This document shows positions 24,226-33,644 of a DNA stretch of 64,000 bases, in pieces (the first letter of the stretch is position 1; each line of letters begins with the position of its first letter). The DNA comes from an uncultured Spirochaetales bacterium. GTDB lineage: Bacteria; Spirochaetota; Spirochaetia; Sphaerochaetales; Sphaerochaetaceae. Position numbers and translations under genes: made by a program. Below the pieces are notes generated by a model. It saw only the letters and a list, made by a program, of their open reading frames with translations. It ran no database searches and had not been told where the DNA came from. Location of the stretch: the NCBI GenBank assembly GCA_934247875.1, contig CAKQJZ010000001.1, positions 1 through 64,000 of the forward strand. Direction: 5' to 3'.

Positions 24226-27200
24226 TAGAAATGAATCCTTGTAGTTACAGATAGAGACTGTGTAGTATTGCCACTATAGACAGCATTAGTGTTTACATAT
24301 GGGTTCGCAGTACTATAGCCAGAGCTCATGAGTGCTGTTGCATACTCAGCGCTGAGATTGAGAATACCATAAGACCAATCAAATCCAAGTGAGAATAGAG
24401 TGTTCTTATCTTTGATGACTTCCTCAATTACAGTTGAGCTATCGAACAGCTTAATGAAGCCACGTCTATCAAGTGTGCCATAGAGTGTCAAAGCATCGTT
24501 GAATGCATATGCAAGCTTCAAGCTGAATAGGTCATCTTCGACATTCTTATAATTAGTTCTGAGCTCCTCTATATTCGAAGTAGTATAAGCTAAATCGAGA
24601 TATAGGCGCTTGAATGTGAATGTTGATGAGATCTTACCATAGAAGCCATCTGCACTGCTGGACCCTGAGAGGCCTAGACTATTTGTAGCGTTGGTTGCAG
24701 TTGGTATCTCGTTGTAGATAGATGTGAATCTATTGTACATATCTGGTGTGAGATTACCGATTCTGTATCCTCCTTGTACTGTTAATGCTACTTTGTCAAA
24801 ATCAAGTTTAAGCTCACCACCGACAAGTGCTGAAGAGAAATTCTTGTTCTCAAAGTCATAGATGACAGAACTCTGAGAAGGAACTCCATCTTTATATTCA
24901 ACACCAACATGTCCAATAGCAAGTGCTGAAAGAGTAACCATCTTCTTGTAGACTGGGATATCCAATCTGAACTCTGGATAGTAGTTCATATCGAAATTCT
25001 TCAGATCCTTGAAGAGAATCTCAAGAGGCATGTTGATTCCGATAGAAAGCTTATTGATGCCAAGAGGAAGAACAGCAATGCTCAATTCTCCGATATGAGG
25101 AGACTCAAGGTTATCAACAAATGCACTGAGGGCTAGGTTAGTGAAGTTGAAGCCAGTTCTAAGAGAGAGGGCTTCTGTCTTACCAAATGATGTGAATAGA
25201 GTTCCATTCTTTCTCCAGCCACGCTCAAGCATCAAGTAAGCAACGTTATTGCTGCCTCCAAGCTTGAGTCCATCGATAATGGAAACAGAGTCTGTGACAG
25301 TTCTGAATGCTTTTCTCGTTGCGCTAGTCTCAGATGCTCCAAAGTCCCACCACTTATTGCCATTCTGGCCCTCAATTGAGAACTCTTTGTTATCTTTGAA
25401 TGAAAGCTGAAGTGGAGCACGGAGTGCAATGAAGTAGTCATCATTGCCGATAGTTAGAATAGGCTTCATCAGATAAGCTGCTTTATCTTCTGCGAAGCGG
25501 TAGTTATAGCCAGTGATGAGATCGAAATGAACTAATGACTTCTTATCTCTTTCTTTGCTCTCTTTAGCACTCTTATCTGAAGAGAGGAATGATGCTGTTG
25601 CACCATATGTCAAGAAGAAGTGCTTGTTCTCAAAGTCTGTAATGCCAGCTTTGAGGTATGTAGTGACACTTGGGAAAGTGAAATCCAATCCACCATAGAT
25701 CTTAGCATTGGCATTCTTATAAGATGCAAGTGTTGTATAGTTCTGGATATTTGCTCCAGCAGATATTCTGAGCTGATTGAATTTCAGATAGATAGATGCA
25801 TCTAAGAAGCTATTCTGCTCTATGATTGTCATATCTTTAAGCGCTACATCAAAGAAGATGTTTGCTTTAGCGCCAAATACATCTCCACTGTAGCCAAACT
25901 TAGAAGCAACTGTAAGAATGCTTGTATCTGTAATAGTTGAATCTGGCTTGTAGTTAGAGCTGTCTACGCTATTGTAGTGAAGAGGACCGTTAGTATAGTG
26001 GATACCAGGTTCTGCACTGAATGCTCCAAACTTGATAGGAAGTGTTCCGCTTATCAAGCATCCAGATTTATCAATCTCATATTCGCTGATTGTATTAGGA
26101 TTGAATGCAAGTGAAATTCCTGCTTTCATTCCTACATAGTTCTTTCCGTTTGTATAGAAAGGAAGGTAGAAAGAGAACTGAGGATAGAGATTCATTGACT
26201 CTGTGAAGTTATTCAAGTCTGTTGCAGCAAGAAGACCAAGAGTGAAACCAACTGGAGTATCATGAGAGAGTCTTGTATCTGTATCGACTCCGAATACGAA
26301 TGCTCTATCTGTATTTAGAAGCAGATCATTGCCGTAAACTCTGAGCTTGAATCTTGGGTAGCTTAGATTCATCTGGAGCCCGAGTCTCTCTGTCTTTCCA
26401 TCCCAGATGTGGTTAACGCCTCTATATAGGCCTACAGAGTCACCTTCAACATCTGTTGATTTGTCGATTGTGATATCAAAATGCTCATTGAGTGTTCTGA
26501 ATCTGAAGCTTTCAAGGAATGCAATTGAATACCTTACCCAATCCATTGTTGTCTTATTATCCTGGTAAGAGAGAATGTGGATAGGGTCTAAGTTCAAAGT
26601 CAAAGCCATTGAACCGTATTTGAATAGAGGCTGGAATGAGAAGTTGAGAGATTGCTCATTAGTCTCACTATCTGTGAATGCGCGAGTTGAGAATAGTACG
26701 TCAAATACGAAGTTCTTCTTTACGCTGCCTGTAATCTCTTCTCTCTCAATAGGCTTTGCTTCTTCTTTTGCTTCTATTGCCTCTGGTGGAATAACTACTG
26801 GTGCAATTCCTGTTATTGTTTCCTTCAGAGGCTCTTCTGCTTTAATTTCAACAGGTTCAGCTTTTGGCTGGAAGAGTGATGCAGGCTTAGTAAAGCGTCC
26901 GCTGATTATAACAGGGAGTGTGACAAGTTCACTAGATACAGATACAGCAGATTTCTTTGGCTTGATATCTTTAAGAGTTGAGATTGAAGTAATAGAGAAC
27001 TTTGGACTTTCTGGAACTTTTGCAACGAGTTCGCTCTTTACTACTCTGAGAGAAGGTACTGATGCTACTTTGATTTCATCTATTATGTTCTCTAGATTTG
27101 CACTCTTGATAGATAGATTTGGTTTTTCTGGCTCAGTATTCTTAAGTACAGCTTCTACTCTGATTTCAGGTGCTTTAGGAGGTGTCTTAAGCGCTTCAAG

Positions 27201-27761
27201 TAAAGCTTCATCGACTGTGATCCTCCTGATCTGATCTTTTTCTAGTGCATAGATAGCACCTTCGATGTAATCAAGCTTAGACATAGGGTCTATAGCATAT
27301 TCATCGAGTGTGATTCCATCGAGTGCGATTACTACACTATCTGAAAGGTTATAGAAAAGCTCTTCATCTTCTGTTGTTGTGAATGCATATTCACCAGGTG
27401 CGTTGATATCTACATGTGTTGTTGGTGTGTAGACAGACACAAGGCTTTCACTTTCAGAAATTACATTCATTGAGCCATTGATGAGGAAAAGCGTAAACGG
27501 ATCGCTTTCTGCAAAGAAAAGATCGCTGTTTGCTCTGAGGTAGATATCTTCTCCTTCTCCAGATAGCTTAACATCCTGGTCTTTGACTCTTATCAAATAG
27601 CCAGGTTTGGTTATATTGCATTCAGCGCTTTTCTCAGCGTTTTCAGTGTATAACTCAATGCTAGCTTTGCTCTCTTCATTGATAGTTGCTAATGTGCTTT
27701 TAGCGCTCAAAGAAAATACTATTGATAATGCTATTAATATTGCTATTGAACTTTTCTTCAT
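24225..27761 (-). CDS. very large FecR-like/beta-barrel outer-membrane protein
   Basis: A 1178-residue protein with a signal peptide (about residues 1-20). The N-terminal part (about 25-160) resembles the FecR-type fold (DVKLSGEGEDIYLRANSDLF). A long linker (about 185-345) repeats short Pro/Lys/Ser units such as PEKPNLSIKSANL, PESPKFSITSIST and KPKKSAVSVSS. From about 350 on, alternating amphipathic strands form a probable beta-barrel ending in ...SVTTRIHF, with the C-terminal Phe typical of BAM substrates. It is predicted to be in the outer membrane. It is followed by coupled mutL. No enzymatic motif is visible; porin, adhesin or structural roles are possible. Confidence 0.75.
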   Translation of the reverse strand: MKKSSIAILIALSIVFSLSAKSTLATINEESKASIELYTENAEKSAECNITKPGYLIRVKDQDVKLSGEGEDIYLRANSDLFFAESDPFTLFLINGSMNVISESESLVSVYTPTTHVDINAPGEYAFTTTEDEELFYNLSDSVVIALDGITLDEYAIDPMSKLDYIEGAIYALEKDQIRRITVDEALLEALKTPPKAPEIRVEAVLKNTEPEKPNLSIKSANLENIIDEIKVASVPSLRVVKSELVAKVPESPKFSITSISTLKDIKPKKSAVSVSSELVTLPVIISGRFTKPASLFQPKAEPVEIKAEEPLKETITGIAPVVIPPEAIEAKEEAKPIEREEITGSVKKNFVFDVLFSTRAFTDSETNEQSLNFSFQPLFKYGSMALTLNLDPIHILSYQDNKTTMDWVRYSIAFLESFRFRTLNEHFDITIDKSTDVEGDSVGLYRGVNHIWDGKTERLGLQMNLSYPRFKLRVYGNDLLLNTDRAFVFGVDTDTRLSHDTPVGFTLGLLAATDLNNFTESMNLYPQFSFYLPFYTNGKNYVGMKAGISLAFNPNTISEYEIDKSGCLISGTLPIKFGAFSAEPGIHYTNGPLHYNSVDSSNYKPDSTITDTSILTVASKFGYSGDVFGAKANIFFDVALKDMTIIEQNSFLDASIYLKFNQLRISAGANIQNYTTLASYKNANAKIYGGLDFTFPSVTTYLKAGITDFENKHFFLTYGATASFLSSDKSAKESKERDKKSLVHFDLITGYNYRFAEDKAAYLMKPILTIGNDDYFIALRAPLQLSFKDNKEFSIEGQNGNKWWDFGASETSATRKAFRTVTDSVSIIDGLKLGGSNNVAYLMLERGWRKNGTLFTSFGKTEALSLRTGFNFTNLALSAFVDNLESPHIGELSIAVLPLGINKLSIGINMPLEILFKDLKNFDMNYYPEFRLDIPVYKKMVTLSALAIGHVGVEYKDGVPSQSSVIYDFENKNFSSALVGGELKLDFDKVALTVQGGYRIGNLTPDMYNRFTSIYNEIPTATNATNSLGLSGSSSADGFYGKISSTFTFKRLYLDLAYTTSNIEELRTNYKNVEDDLFSLKLAYAFNDALTLYGTLDRRGFIKLFDSSTVIEEVIKDKNTLFSLGFDWSYGILNLSAEYATALMSSGYSTANPYVNTNAVYSGNTTQSLSVTTRIHF

Positions 27762-27816
27762 TTCTACCTCAAAACGATGACAAACATCTCACTATAGTCT
27801 AGCACAAAGATAGTAG

Positions 27817-28596
27817 CTATGAAATATCGGAATCTTTGCTCTTTTCAAGTGCGCAATTGAATGTGTGCGCATGATATATGTGCTCTCTTGTGAGCTTGTC
27901 GATATGGCATAGCTCTTTGACAATCGGCTTGAGTTTCGATCTGATATTTGTCTGATCATATGGGCATACAGGCTTTACTGTCGGAAGGTTATATGCCTCA
28001 GATAACCTATGTGTTACATTTTCATGAATTTCAATAAGCGGCCTTATTATATGAAGCTTTCCGTCAAAGAATTCCTGGACAGGATTCATTGTTGAGAAAT
28101 CGGCTCTGAAGCATAGATTCATAAGAGATGTCTCAACTAAATCATCAAGGTGATGGCCCATTGCAATCAGCTTCACATCATTTTCTTTGGCATATTCAAA
28201 GAGTATTCTTCTTCTGTTTCTTGCACATAGATAGCAGTTGAAATCACCTTTGAATGAGTCTGGAAACTGCTTTTCATCTAAAATCTGGAAAGGAATATCT
28301 AGAGCTTCAAAGTAATCTTTCAATAGACCTCGATATTCTTCAGGGATAGGGTGCTCTATCCAGTTGATCATCAATCCTTTGAGCTTATATGTAACAGGCA
28401 TCCATTTGCGTCTTAGAGAGAGCGCAAGTGCAAGCGCAAGGCTGTCTTTGCCACCAGAGACAGCTAGGAGCACTTCATCTCCCTCTTTTATCATGTTGTA
28501 TTCATTGATTGCTTTTCCAGCACCTTTGATGAATCTCATTACCCATGGTGGGATATCACCATTGATCAAATCGAGATAACTTGCTTTTTCATTCAT
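27817..28596 (-). CDS. ttcA: TtcA-like tRNA 2-thiocytidine synthetase
   Basis: A 259-residue PP-loop ATPase. SGGKDSLALALAL (about residues 49-61) is the ATP pyrophosphatase loop; CYLCARNRR supplies a CxxC, and a further Cys lies in VCPYDQTN, the arrangement that holds the [4Fe-4S] cluster in TtcA. The family thiolates cytidine 32 of tRNAs. MGHHLDDLVETSLMNL is the second conserved block. It overlaps the HD gene upstream by eight bases, so the two are cotranslated. A related PP-loop enzyme with another tRNA target is the alternative. Confidence 0.82.
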   Translation of the reverse strand: MNEKASYLDLINGDIPPWVMRFIKGAGKAINEYNMIKEGDEVLLAVSGGKDSLALALALSLRRKWMPVTYKLKGLMINWIEHPIPEEYRGLLKDYFEALDIPFQILDEKQFPDSFKGDFNCYLCARNRRRILFEYAKENDVKLIAMGHHLDDLVETSLMNLCFRADFSTMNPVQEFFDGKLHIIRPLIEIHENVTHRLSEAYNLPTVKPVCPYDQTNIRSKLKPIVKELCHIDKLTREHIYHAHTFNCALEKSKDSDIS

Positions 28597-29863
28597 TTGC
28601 TATTTCCTCTACTGCTTTCTTTGCAGCAGTTTCATCGACATATTGCGGTAAGAATACTCTGACTTTTCTTAAGTGCTTAGAGAATGCTTTGCTGACTCCA
28701 CGTGTGAATATGAGCATATCCTCATCAAGCTCAGAGTTTGTGCCATCGCTTTTAGCTATCATAAGTGATGTCTCAAAGTTGATTGGCTCTGGAATATCTA
28801 GAATGACTTCATATTCCTTTAGATCGCTATATTTCTCTTTAAGCTTCAAGTAGAGTGCATCTTCAACTGCTTTGCGCTTTATAGGGTTAAGTGATTTTTT
28901 CTCAATTGTGCCATTCTCTGCAAAAGGGAAGGCTACCTTTTCTTTGAGTATATCTCCTTCTTTTACGCGTTTAACAAGTGAGAGTGCTTCACATTCTGCA
29001 GCTTTTTCTTCCATCAAAGAATTGAACTCATCATCATCTAGAAAATATAGCTCATCGAACTTGAGTTTATCCTGCAGCACTGCGCTTATCAAAGCTTTCT
29101 TTATCATAGCTGTTGCGCTTCTGACATCCTTATGCCAATAAAGAGTTCTATACATCATGTACTTTGAGAACAAGATTTCTTCAACAGAGCTTATTGCGTT
29201 CTCATCCAAAGCCAGCATTCCGTCGATTACCGAAAGCGAAGAGATTATATAAGCTGTGTCTTGCTTGCCATATGGGATGCCAGCAAAGAAGCCATCGCGA
29301 GAGAGGTAATCGAGCTTATCAGGGTCAAGAGTGCCAGAGAGAAGTGAGCGATAGAACTGGATTTCATCGCTTGATGAGAGCATGTCCTTATCGATGATTG
29401 CTGCGACATATTCAGGATCTGCGCCTGTAGCTTTAACAGCTTTAAAAAGCTCTTCATCTTCTCTTATCAATATGCTTCCAAGCTCTTCATGTTCTTTGAT
29501 AGCAATCTCTTTTAGTGAATGAGCATATGGAAAGTGGCCTATATCATGCAGAAGGCATGCAACTATGAATGATATGATGCCTGTCTCTGTTAGTGGCAGT
29601 GAATCACTCTTTCTTGATGCAGACAATAAGATTTCTCTTCCCAGGTGATAGACTCCAATAGAGTGGCTTAATCTTGTATGAACAGCACCAGGATAAACAA
29701 GGTATGAAGGTCCATTCTGCTTGATTCTTGAAAGCTTCTCTACGCATTTAACTGATAAGAGATCCTTTATCTCTTTTGTCATATAGACATTTTGCCAAAG
29801 AGGATCCTTGACTGTATGAGTAAAGCCTTTATTGAGTACTTCAAGTGCTTTTTGTCTTTCCAT
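28589..29863 (-). CDS. HD-domain phosphohydrolase (dNTPase-like)
   Basis: A 424-residue cytosolic HD protein. The metal-binding set is visible: the first His in YPGAVHTRLSHSIGVYHLG (about residues 57-75), HDIGH at 106-110, and a distal Asp in GTLDPDKLDYLSRDG. The SRxxHS layout resembles dGTPase/SAMHD1-type and YwfO-like triphosphohydrolases. A GAGG ribosome site precedes the ATG at 29863. It heads a two-gene unit with the TtcA-like gene and is divergent from a small exported protein. Confidence 0.85.
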   Translation of the reverse strand: MERQKALEVLNKGFTHTVKDPLWQNVYMTKEIKDLLSVKCVEKLSRIKQNGPSYLVYPGAVHTRLSHSIGVYHLGREILLSASRKSDSLPLTETGIISFIVACLLHDIGHFPYAHSLKEIAIKEHEELGSILIREDEELFKAVKATGADPEYVAAIIDKDMLSSSDEIQFYRSLLSGTLDPDKLDYLSRDGFFAGIPYGKQDTAYIISSLSVIDGMLALDENAISSVEEILFSKYMMYRTLYWHKDVRSATAMIKKALISAVLQDKLKFDELYFLDDDEFNSLMEEKAAECEALSLVKRVKEGDILKEKVAFPFAENGTIEKKSLNPIKRKAVEDALYLKLKEKYSDLKEYEVILDIPEPINFETSLMIAKSDGTNSELDEDMLIFTRGVSKAFSKHLRKVRVFLPQYVDETAAKKAVEEIANE

Positions 29864-29875
29864 AAATAACCTCGA

Positions 29876-29904
29876 TTGCTTAATTTATCATATTCCACGA
29901 TAAT
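29876..29904 (+). promoter_or_regulatory. promoter of the 123-residue exported protein, candidate leaderless start
   Basis: TTGCTT (29876-29881), a 17-base spacer and GATAAT (29899-29904) end seven bases before the ATG at 29912; no ribosome site lies between. Confidence 0.55.
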
Positions 29905-29911
29905 CTAGAAC

Positions 29912-30283
29912 ATGAAGAGATTTATTCTGCTTTTTATGCTTTTAGCACTATCATTATTCTTCTTAAGTTCTGCTGCTATCACATCCTCAAAAGGAACTCT
30001 TATTACAGATGTAGGAGAGGGGAGTGCTGAAGAATCTCTTCTTAAAGCCTTCTATTCTCCATTCAGTGAAGAATGGATTGAACAGTACGCAGAAGATGAT
30101 ACGCTACTTAAAAAATCTTACACTTCTTATTTAGCCTCAATCTTACCGCTTGAAAACATACTTCTTTTCAAAAAGGACGGCTTTTATGTCATCTACAGCC
30201 AAGAAAGCAAAGATGAAGTCGTCCTTTTATTAAAAGATAATAAAATCTCAGAGCTATATTTCCTCGAGTCTGGTAATCAATGA
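29912..30283 (+). CDS. small exported protein of unknown function
   Basis: A 123-residue protein with an N-terminal hydrophobic segment (about residues 3-22) that is either a signal peptide or a membrane anchor; no lipobox Cys is seen. The mature part is acidic and of mixed alpha/beta character. Its last 30 bases overlap the convergent pepF gene. No family recognised. Confidence 0.6.
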   Translation: MKRFILLFMLLALSLFFLSSAAITSSKGTLITDVGEGSAEESLLKAFYSPFSEEWIEQYAEDDTLLKKSYTSYLASILPLENILLFKKDGFYVIYSQESKDEVVLLLKDNKISELYFLESGNQ

Positions 30284-32005
30284 GTCAAAATACTCAATAG
30301 CCTTCTCAACAGGTTCTTGCTGAGACATATCTACGCCAGCTAGCTTCAGTGAATCCAGTGGGTACCGTGAACCGCCCGAAGATAGAAATGAGAGGTAATC
30401 GTTTTTTTCTTTTTCTCCACCGTTTAGCACTCGAAGTGAGAGCGCGATTGAGGCAGATATGCCTGTTGCGTACTTATAGCAATAGTAAGCTCTGTAGAAA
30501 TGAGGAATTCTTAAGCACTCTAAATCGCTTACATCTTCTAGTTCCACGATTGGACCGAAGTAGAGCTCTTGTAGTTCTCTGTACATCGCTCTTATTAGTT
30601 CTAGAGTGAGGGGATTCCCCTCTTCTGCGGCTTGATGTGCTTTAAGCTCAAACTCTGCAAACATAGTTTGTCTGAAAAGTGTTGCTACGATATCATCAAG
30701 GTGTTTTGAAATAAGGTATGCTTCCTCTTCTTTGCTTTTTGCATTATCAAGCATATAAGAGTGGAGCAGGTTTTCATTGAATGTCGAGGCAACCTCTGCT
30801 TCGAATATTGTGTAGTTGTAGCTTAAGAACGGATTGGAGCGAGTAGAGTAGTATGAGTGCATTGAGTGGCCACCCTCATGTATCAATGTAAATACAGATG
30901 AGAGCACATTATCTTCATAGTTTGTGAGAATATATGGTTTTCCAATATATCCGCCAGCACTGAACGCTCCACTTCTCTTGCCTTTGCGCTCATACCTGTC
31001 AACCCAGCGCTCGTCAGTTAGTCCGCTTATAAGAGTCTTTCTATATTCTTCTCCCAGTGGTACTAGTGCTTTATCTATGATCTTTACAGCCTCATCATAC
31101 TTAATTGGCTCGCTTTTATAATCAATCATAGGGACATAAACATCATAGTGCTTGAGTTTTGTCTTATTCATGAGCTTTGCTCTTACTTCGTAGTACCGGT
31201 GTAGTGATTTGATATGCTCATGAACTGCATCTATAAGCGATGTGTAAACACGCTCATCAATATTATCAGGGTATAGTGCTCTCTGAAGCGTTGAGCTGTA
31301 ACCCCTTGCTTTGGAGAGAAATATATCTTTCTTGACACTACCTTCATACAACTTTGCAATTAAGTGCTTAGAGTTATCAAATGCTTTGTAGTAGTTCTTA
31401 TATGCAATCTTTCTTTCTTCTTCATCTTTGCTTATCATGTAGCGTGAGAATAGTGAGTGAGTAAGTGGTTTACCGTTAACACTCTCAAATGAAAGGTCAA
31501 TATTGTTAAGATCATTGAAAGCTTCTTGGAATGCTGAAGATAGAGGAGAGAATAGAGATAGCAATCTCTCTTCATTATCTTTCAATATATGAGCTTTCTG
31601 TCGCCTTATATGTCTTATATAGACTTCGTATGGCTTGAATCTTTCTTCTTTTAAAGCGTTTTCAATATATTTATCATCTAATGCTACAAGCTCAGAGTCA
31701 AAGTAAGATGTCTCCTCAGCTACTTTTGCCTCAAGTGCGTTTGCTGCTCCAAATAGCTTTGCATTCTCTTCGTAGCTTCCATCTGCTGAGTACTTTAAGA
31801 ATGCATAAGAACATATTCTCTCAAGCTCTTTGAATTCTTCTTCAATATAGGAAAAAGCTTCAAAGAGGGTATCTGGAGATTGGCTAAGTCTGTCTTTGAA
31901 GGCTTTAGCCTTGTCTAGGGTTGGCTTATAGCTTTCAACTGCGCTGTACCACTCATCGTTGCTTTTGAAAAGTGACGATAGGTCCCAAGTTGTCTTATCT
32001 TCCAT
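30254..32005 (-). CDS. pepF: oligoendopeptidase F (M3 metallopeptidase)
   Basis: A 583-residue cytosolic zinc peptidase that cuts short peptides. The HEGGH zinc site is at residues 376-380, with the third ligand Glu expected in NYTIFEAEVASTFNE. The N-terminal PepF domain starts at TTWDLSSLF, and GAFSAGGYIGKPYILTNY is the conserved substrate-loop region. Its start overlaps the end of rdgB by 11 bases. Confidence 0.95.
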   Translation of the reverse strand: MEDKTTWDLSSLFKSNDEWYSAVESYKPTLDKAKAFKDRLSQSPDTLFEAFSYIEEEFKELERICSYAFLKYSADGSYEENAKLFGAANALEAKVAEETSYFDSELVALDDKYIENALKEERFKPYEVYIRHIRRQKAHILKDNEERLLSLFSPLSSAFQEAFNDLNNIDLSFESVNGKPLTHSLFSRYMISKDEEERKIAYKNYYKAFDNSKHLIAKLYEGSVKKDIFLSKARGYSSTLQRALYPDNIDERVYTSLIDAVHEHIKSLHRYYEVRAKLMNKTKLKHYDVYVPMIDYKSEPIKYDEAVKIIDKALVPLGEEYRKTLISGLTDERWVDRYERKGKRSGAFSAGGYIGKPYILTNYEDNVLSSVFTLIHEGGHSMHSYYSTRSNPFLSYNYTIFEAEVASTFNENLLHSYMLDNAKSKEEEAYLISKHLDDIVATLFRQTMFAEFELKAHQAAEEGNPLTLELIRAMYRELQELYFGPIVELEDVSDLECLRIPHFYRAYYCYKYATGISASIALSLRVLNGGEKEKNDYLSFLSSGGSRYPLDSLKLAGVDMSQQEPVEKAIEYFDSLITRLEEI

Positions 32006-32594
32006 TCTCTTCCTCTTTGATAAGCTTCGCGATTATTCTTGCTGCTTTTCCTCTGTGGCTATATTTATCTTTCTCTCCCTCTTTGAGGTCTGCAGAGATG
32101 GATTTAGCTTCATCGATATAGAAGACAGGATCATAGCCAAAGCCTGTTGTGCCTGATGGTGCTAGTGCAATAGAGCCTATGCAATCTTCCTGGATTATAT
32201 AGCGTCTAGTAGGGCTTAGTATCAAGCATAGCGCACAAACAAATCTTGCACTTCTATCTTCTTTCCCCTTTAGGTTATCGAGCAGATACATGTACTTTTC
32301 TCTGTCAGAGAGCTTTCTTTTAAATACATCCTCTCCATAGCGCGCTGTATATATGCCAGGTGCTCCTCCAAGTGCATTGACAACTAAGCCTGAGTCATCA
32401 GCTAGTACAGGTGCTTTTACAGTGTCATAAAGAGTTTCAGCTTTGATTATTGCATTCTCTATGAATGTCTTACCTGTCTCATCGGCATCAAATGCTATGT
32501 TTTCTTCTTTAGGCAGAACCAAATCAATTCCGCCTAAAAGTCTTGTCATTTCAATCTTCTTATGTTCGTTTCCAGATGCAAAATATAGTTTCAT
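31995..32594 (-). CDS. rdgB: XTP/dITP diphosphatase (RdgB/HAM1)
   Basis: A 199-residue house-cleaning pyrophosphatase that hydrolyses ITP, dITP and XTP. Diagnostic motifs are the N-terminal FASGNEHKKIEM, the active-site ADDSGLVVNALGGAPGIYTA (about residues 66-85) and TGFGYDPVFY (about 151-160). No Shine-Dalgarno precedes the ATG; a TATACT hexamer ends six bases upstream (see the separate entry). It is cotranslated with pepF. Confidence 0.96.
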   Translation of the reverse strand: MKLYFASGNEHKKIEMTRLLGGIDLVLPKEENIAFDADETGKTFIENAIIKAETLYDTVKAPVLADDSGLVVNALGGAPGIYTARYGEDVFKRKLSDREKYMYLLDNLKGKEDRSARFVCALCLILSPTRRYIIQEDCIGSIALAPSGTTGFGYDPVFYIDEAKSISADLKEGEKDKYSHRGKAARIIAKLIKEEENGR

Positions 32595-32600
32595 GGATTC

Positions 32601-32606
32601 AGTATA
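32601..32606 (-). promoter_or_regulatory. candidate -10 element of a leaderless rdgB transcript
   Basis: On the minus strand TATACT ends exactly six bases before the rdgB ATG. No ribosome site is present and no good -35 lies at 16-18 bases. Confidence 0.45.
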
Positions 32607-32616
32607 ACTACTTTAG

Positions 32617-33594
32617 CTACTTTTTTTCTGCAATCAGCTCGAGTTTTTTCTTAATTGCTTTAATGCTCTGAGAAACAGTGCCTTTTTTCATTTCGAGCAT
32701 CTCTGAGATATCTGTTTGCGTCATTCCGTGATAGCTCTTTTTCAATGCTTCGACTCTTTGCTGCTGACAGCGATTTAGCTTATCTATGTGTTTTCTGATC
32801 TTTTGCTGCTCTTTGTCATCTCTAGTTGCAAGCAGCGTTCTATTGAGCTTGTTGATCAGAATCCAGTGCTTTGCGATGATTGATTGGGTCTTCAATCTTG
32901 CCTCATATGTTTTATCAAGTCTGTTGTGCTTATGTATGAAGAATTCAGCAAGTACTTTGTAGTCGACATCAAGGACTCTTGCGAGATTGCTTATCATGTT
33001 TTCGTCTTCTACTTGCGGAATGTATAGGAGGTATTGCAGAAAGTGCCTTCTTGCAGATCTGCGTTGAAGATAACGATGAAGCTCTTTCTCTTTTTCGTTG
33101 TTGCTTTCGAAGATTCCATCGTTTTCGCTTACTATATAGTCAAATAACTCTGGAAGTGTAAGCGCTTCTATGCCTTCGCGCTCTATTCCTTCATGTATTG
33201 GGTTTTTAGGTTCATTTAACTCGATATAGTAAGGAGCTTCTGTTTCTGAGAGGTATAATGAATCTTCAGCTAACTGGTGCTGTCTCATTTTTCTGAGTCT
33301 GCTGAGCAGCTTGAATCTGCATACTTGGGTTATGTAGCGATTGAATGTGATTCCGCATACTCTGTAGCTCGAGATGATATCATCAACTTCACTCTGAGAG
33401 TCAATGAAGATATCTGCAGCGCTATCTGTAGATGCATAGAGATATCTGATAGGAATCTCATATAAAAGGAGATAGACTCTGCTGACTATCTCTTCTCTCA
33501 TCTGCATTTTCTCTTCCCCATTAGGAAGTGAGTTGTACTTAGCAACTTTGAGTGAAAATGCCCGATCCTCTTCTTCTGTGTAATAATTAGTCAT
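32617..33594 (-). CDS. sigma-factor-like DNA-binding protein
   Basis: A 325-residue charged helical protein. The C-terminal 45 residues are a helix-turn-helix of the sigma region 4/LuxR-like type (YHGMTQTDISEMLEMKKGTV, then SQSIKAIKKKLE). The N-terminal region (about residues 55-110, DIFIDSQSEVDDIISSYRVC and FNRYITQVCRFKLLSRLRK) resembles sigma region 2 layout without its clear core-binding consensus. It could be a divergent sigma factor or a regulator. A GAGGTGGG ribosome site precedes the ATG. Confidence 0.55.
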   Translation of the reverse strand: MTNYYTEEEDRAFSLKVAKYNSLPNGEEKMQMREEIVSRVYLLLYEIPIRYLYASTDSAADIFIDSQSEVDDIISSYRVCGITFNRYITQVCRFKLLSRLRKMRQHQLAEDSLYLSETEAPYYIELNEPKNPIHEGIEREGIEALTLPELFDYIVSENDGIFESNNEKEKELHRYLQRRSARRHFLQYLLYIPQVEDENMISNLARVLDVDYKVLAEFFIHKHNRLDKTYEARLKTQSIIAKHWILINKLNRTLLATRDDKEQQKIRKHIDKLNRCQQQRVEALKKSYHGMTQTDISEMLEMKKGTVSQSIKAIKKKLELIAEKK

Positions 33595-33644
33595 TTATCC
33601 CACCTCAATACATACAAGCAAGAAGTGTGCCAAATGAAATAAAA

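Noticed and set aside
26575..27234. 219-codon plus-strand frame opposite the large barrel gene
   Set aside because: Ser/Leu-rich shadow of the repetitive Pro/Lys/Ser linker on the minus strand; no start signals.
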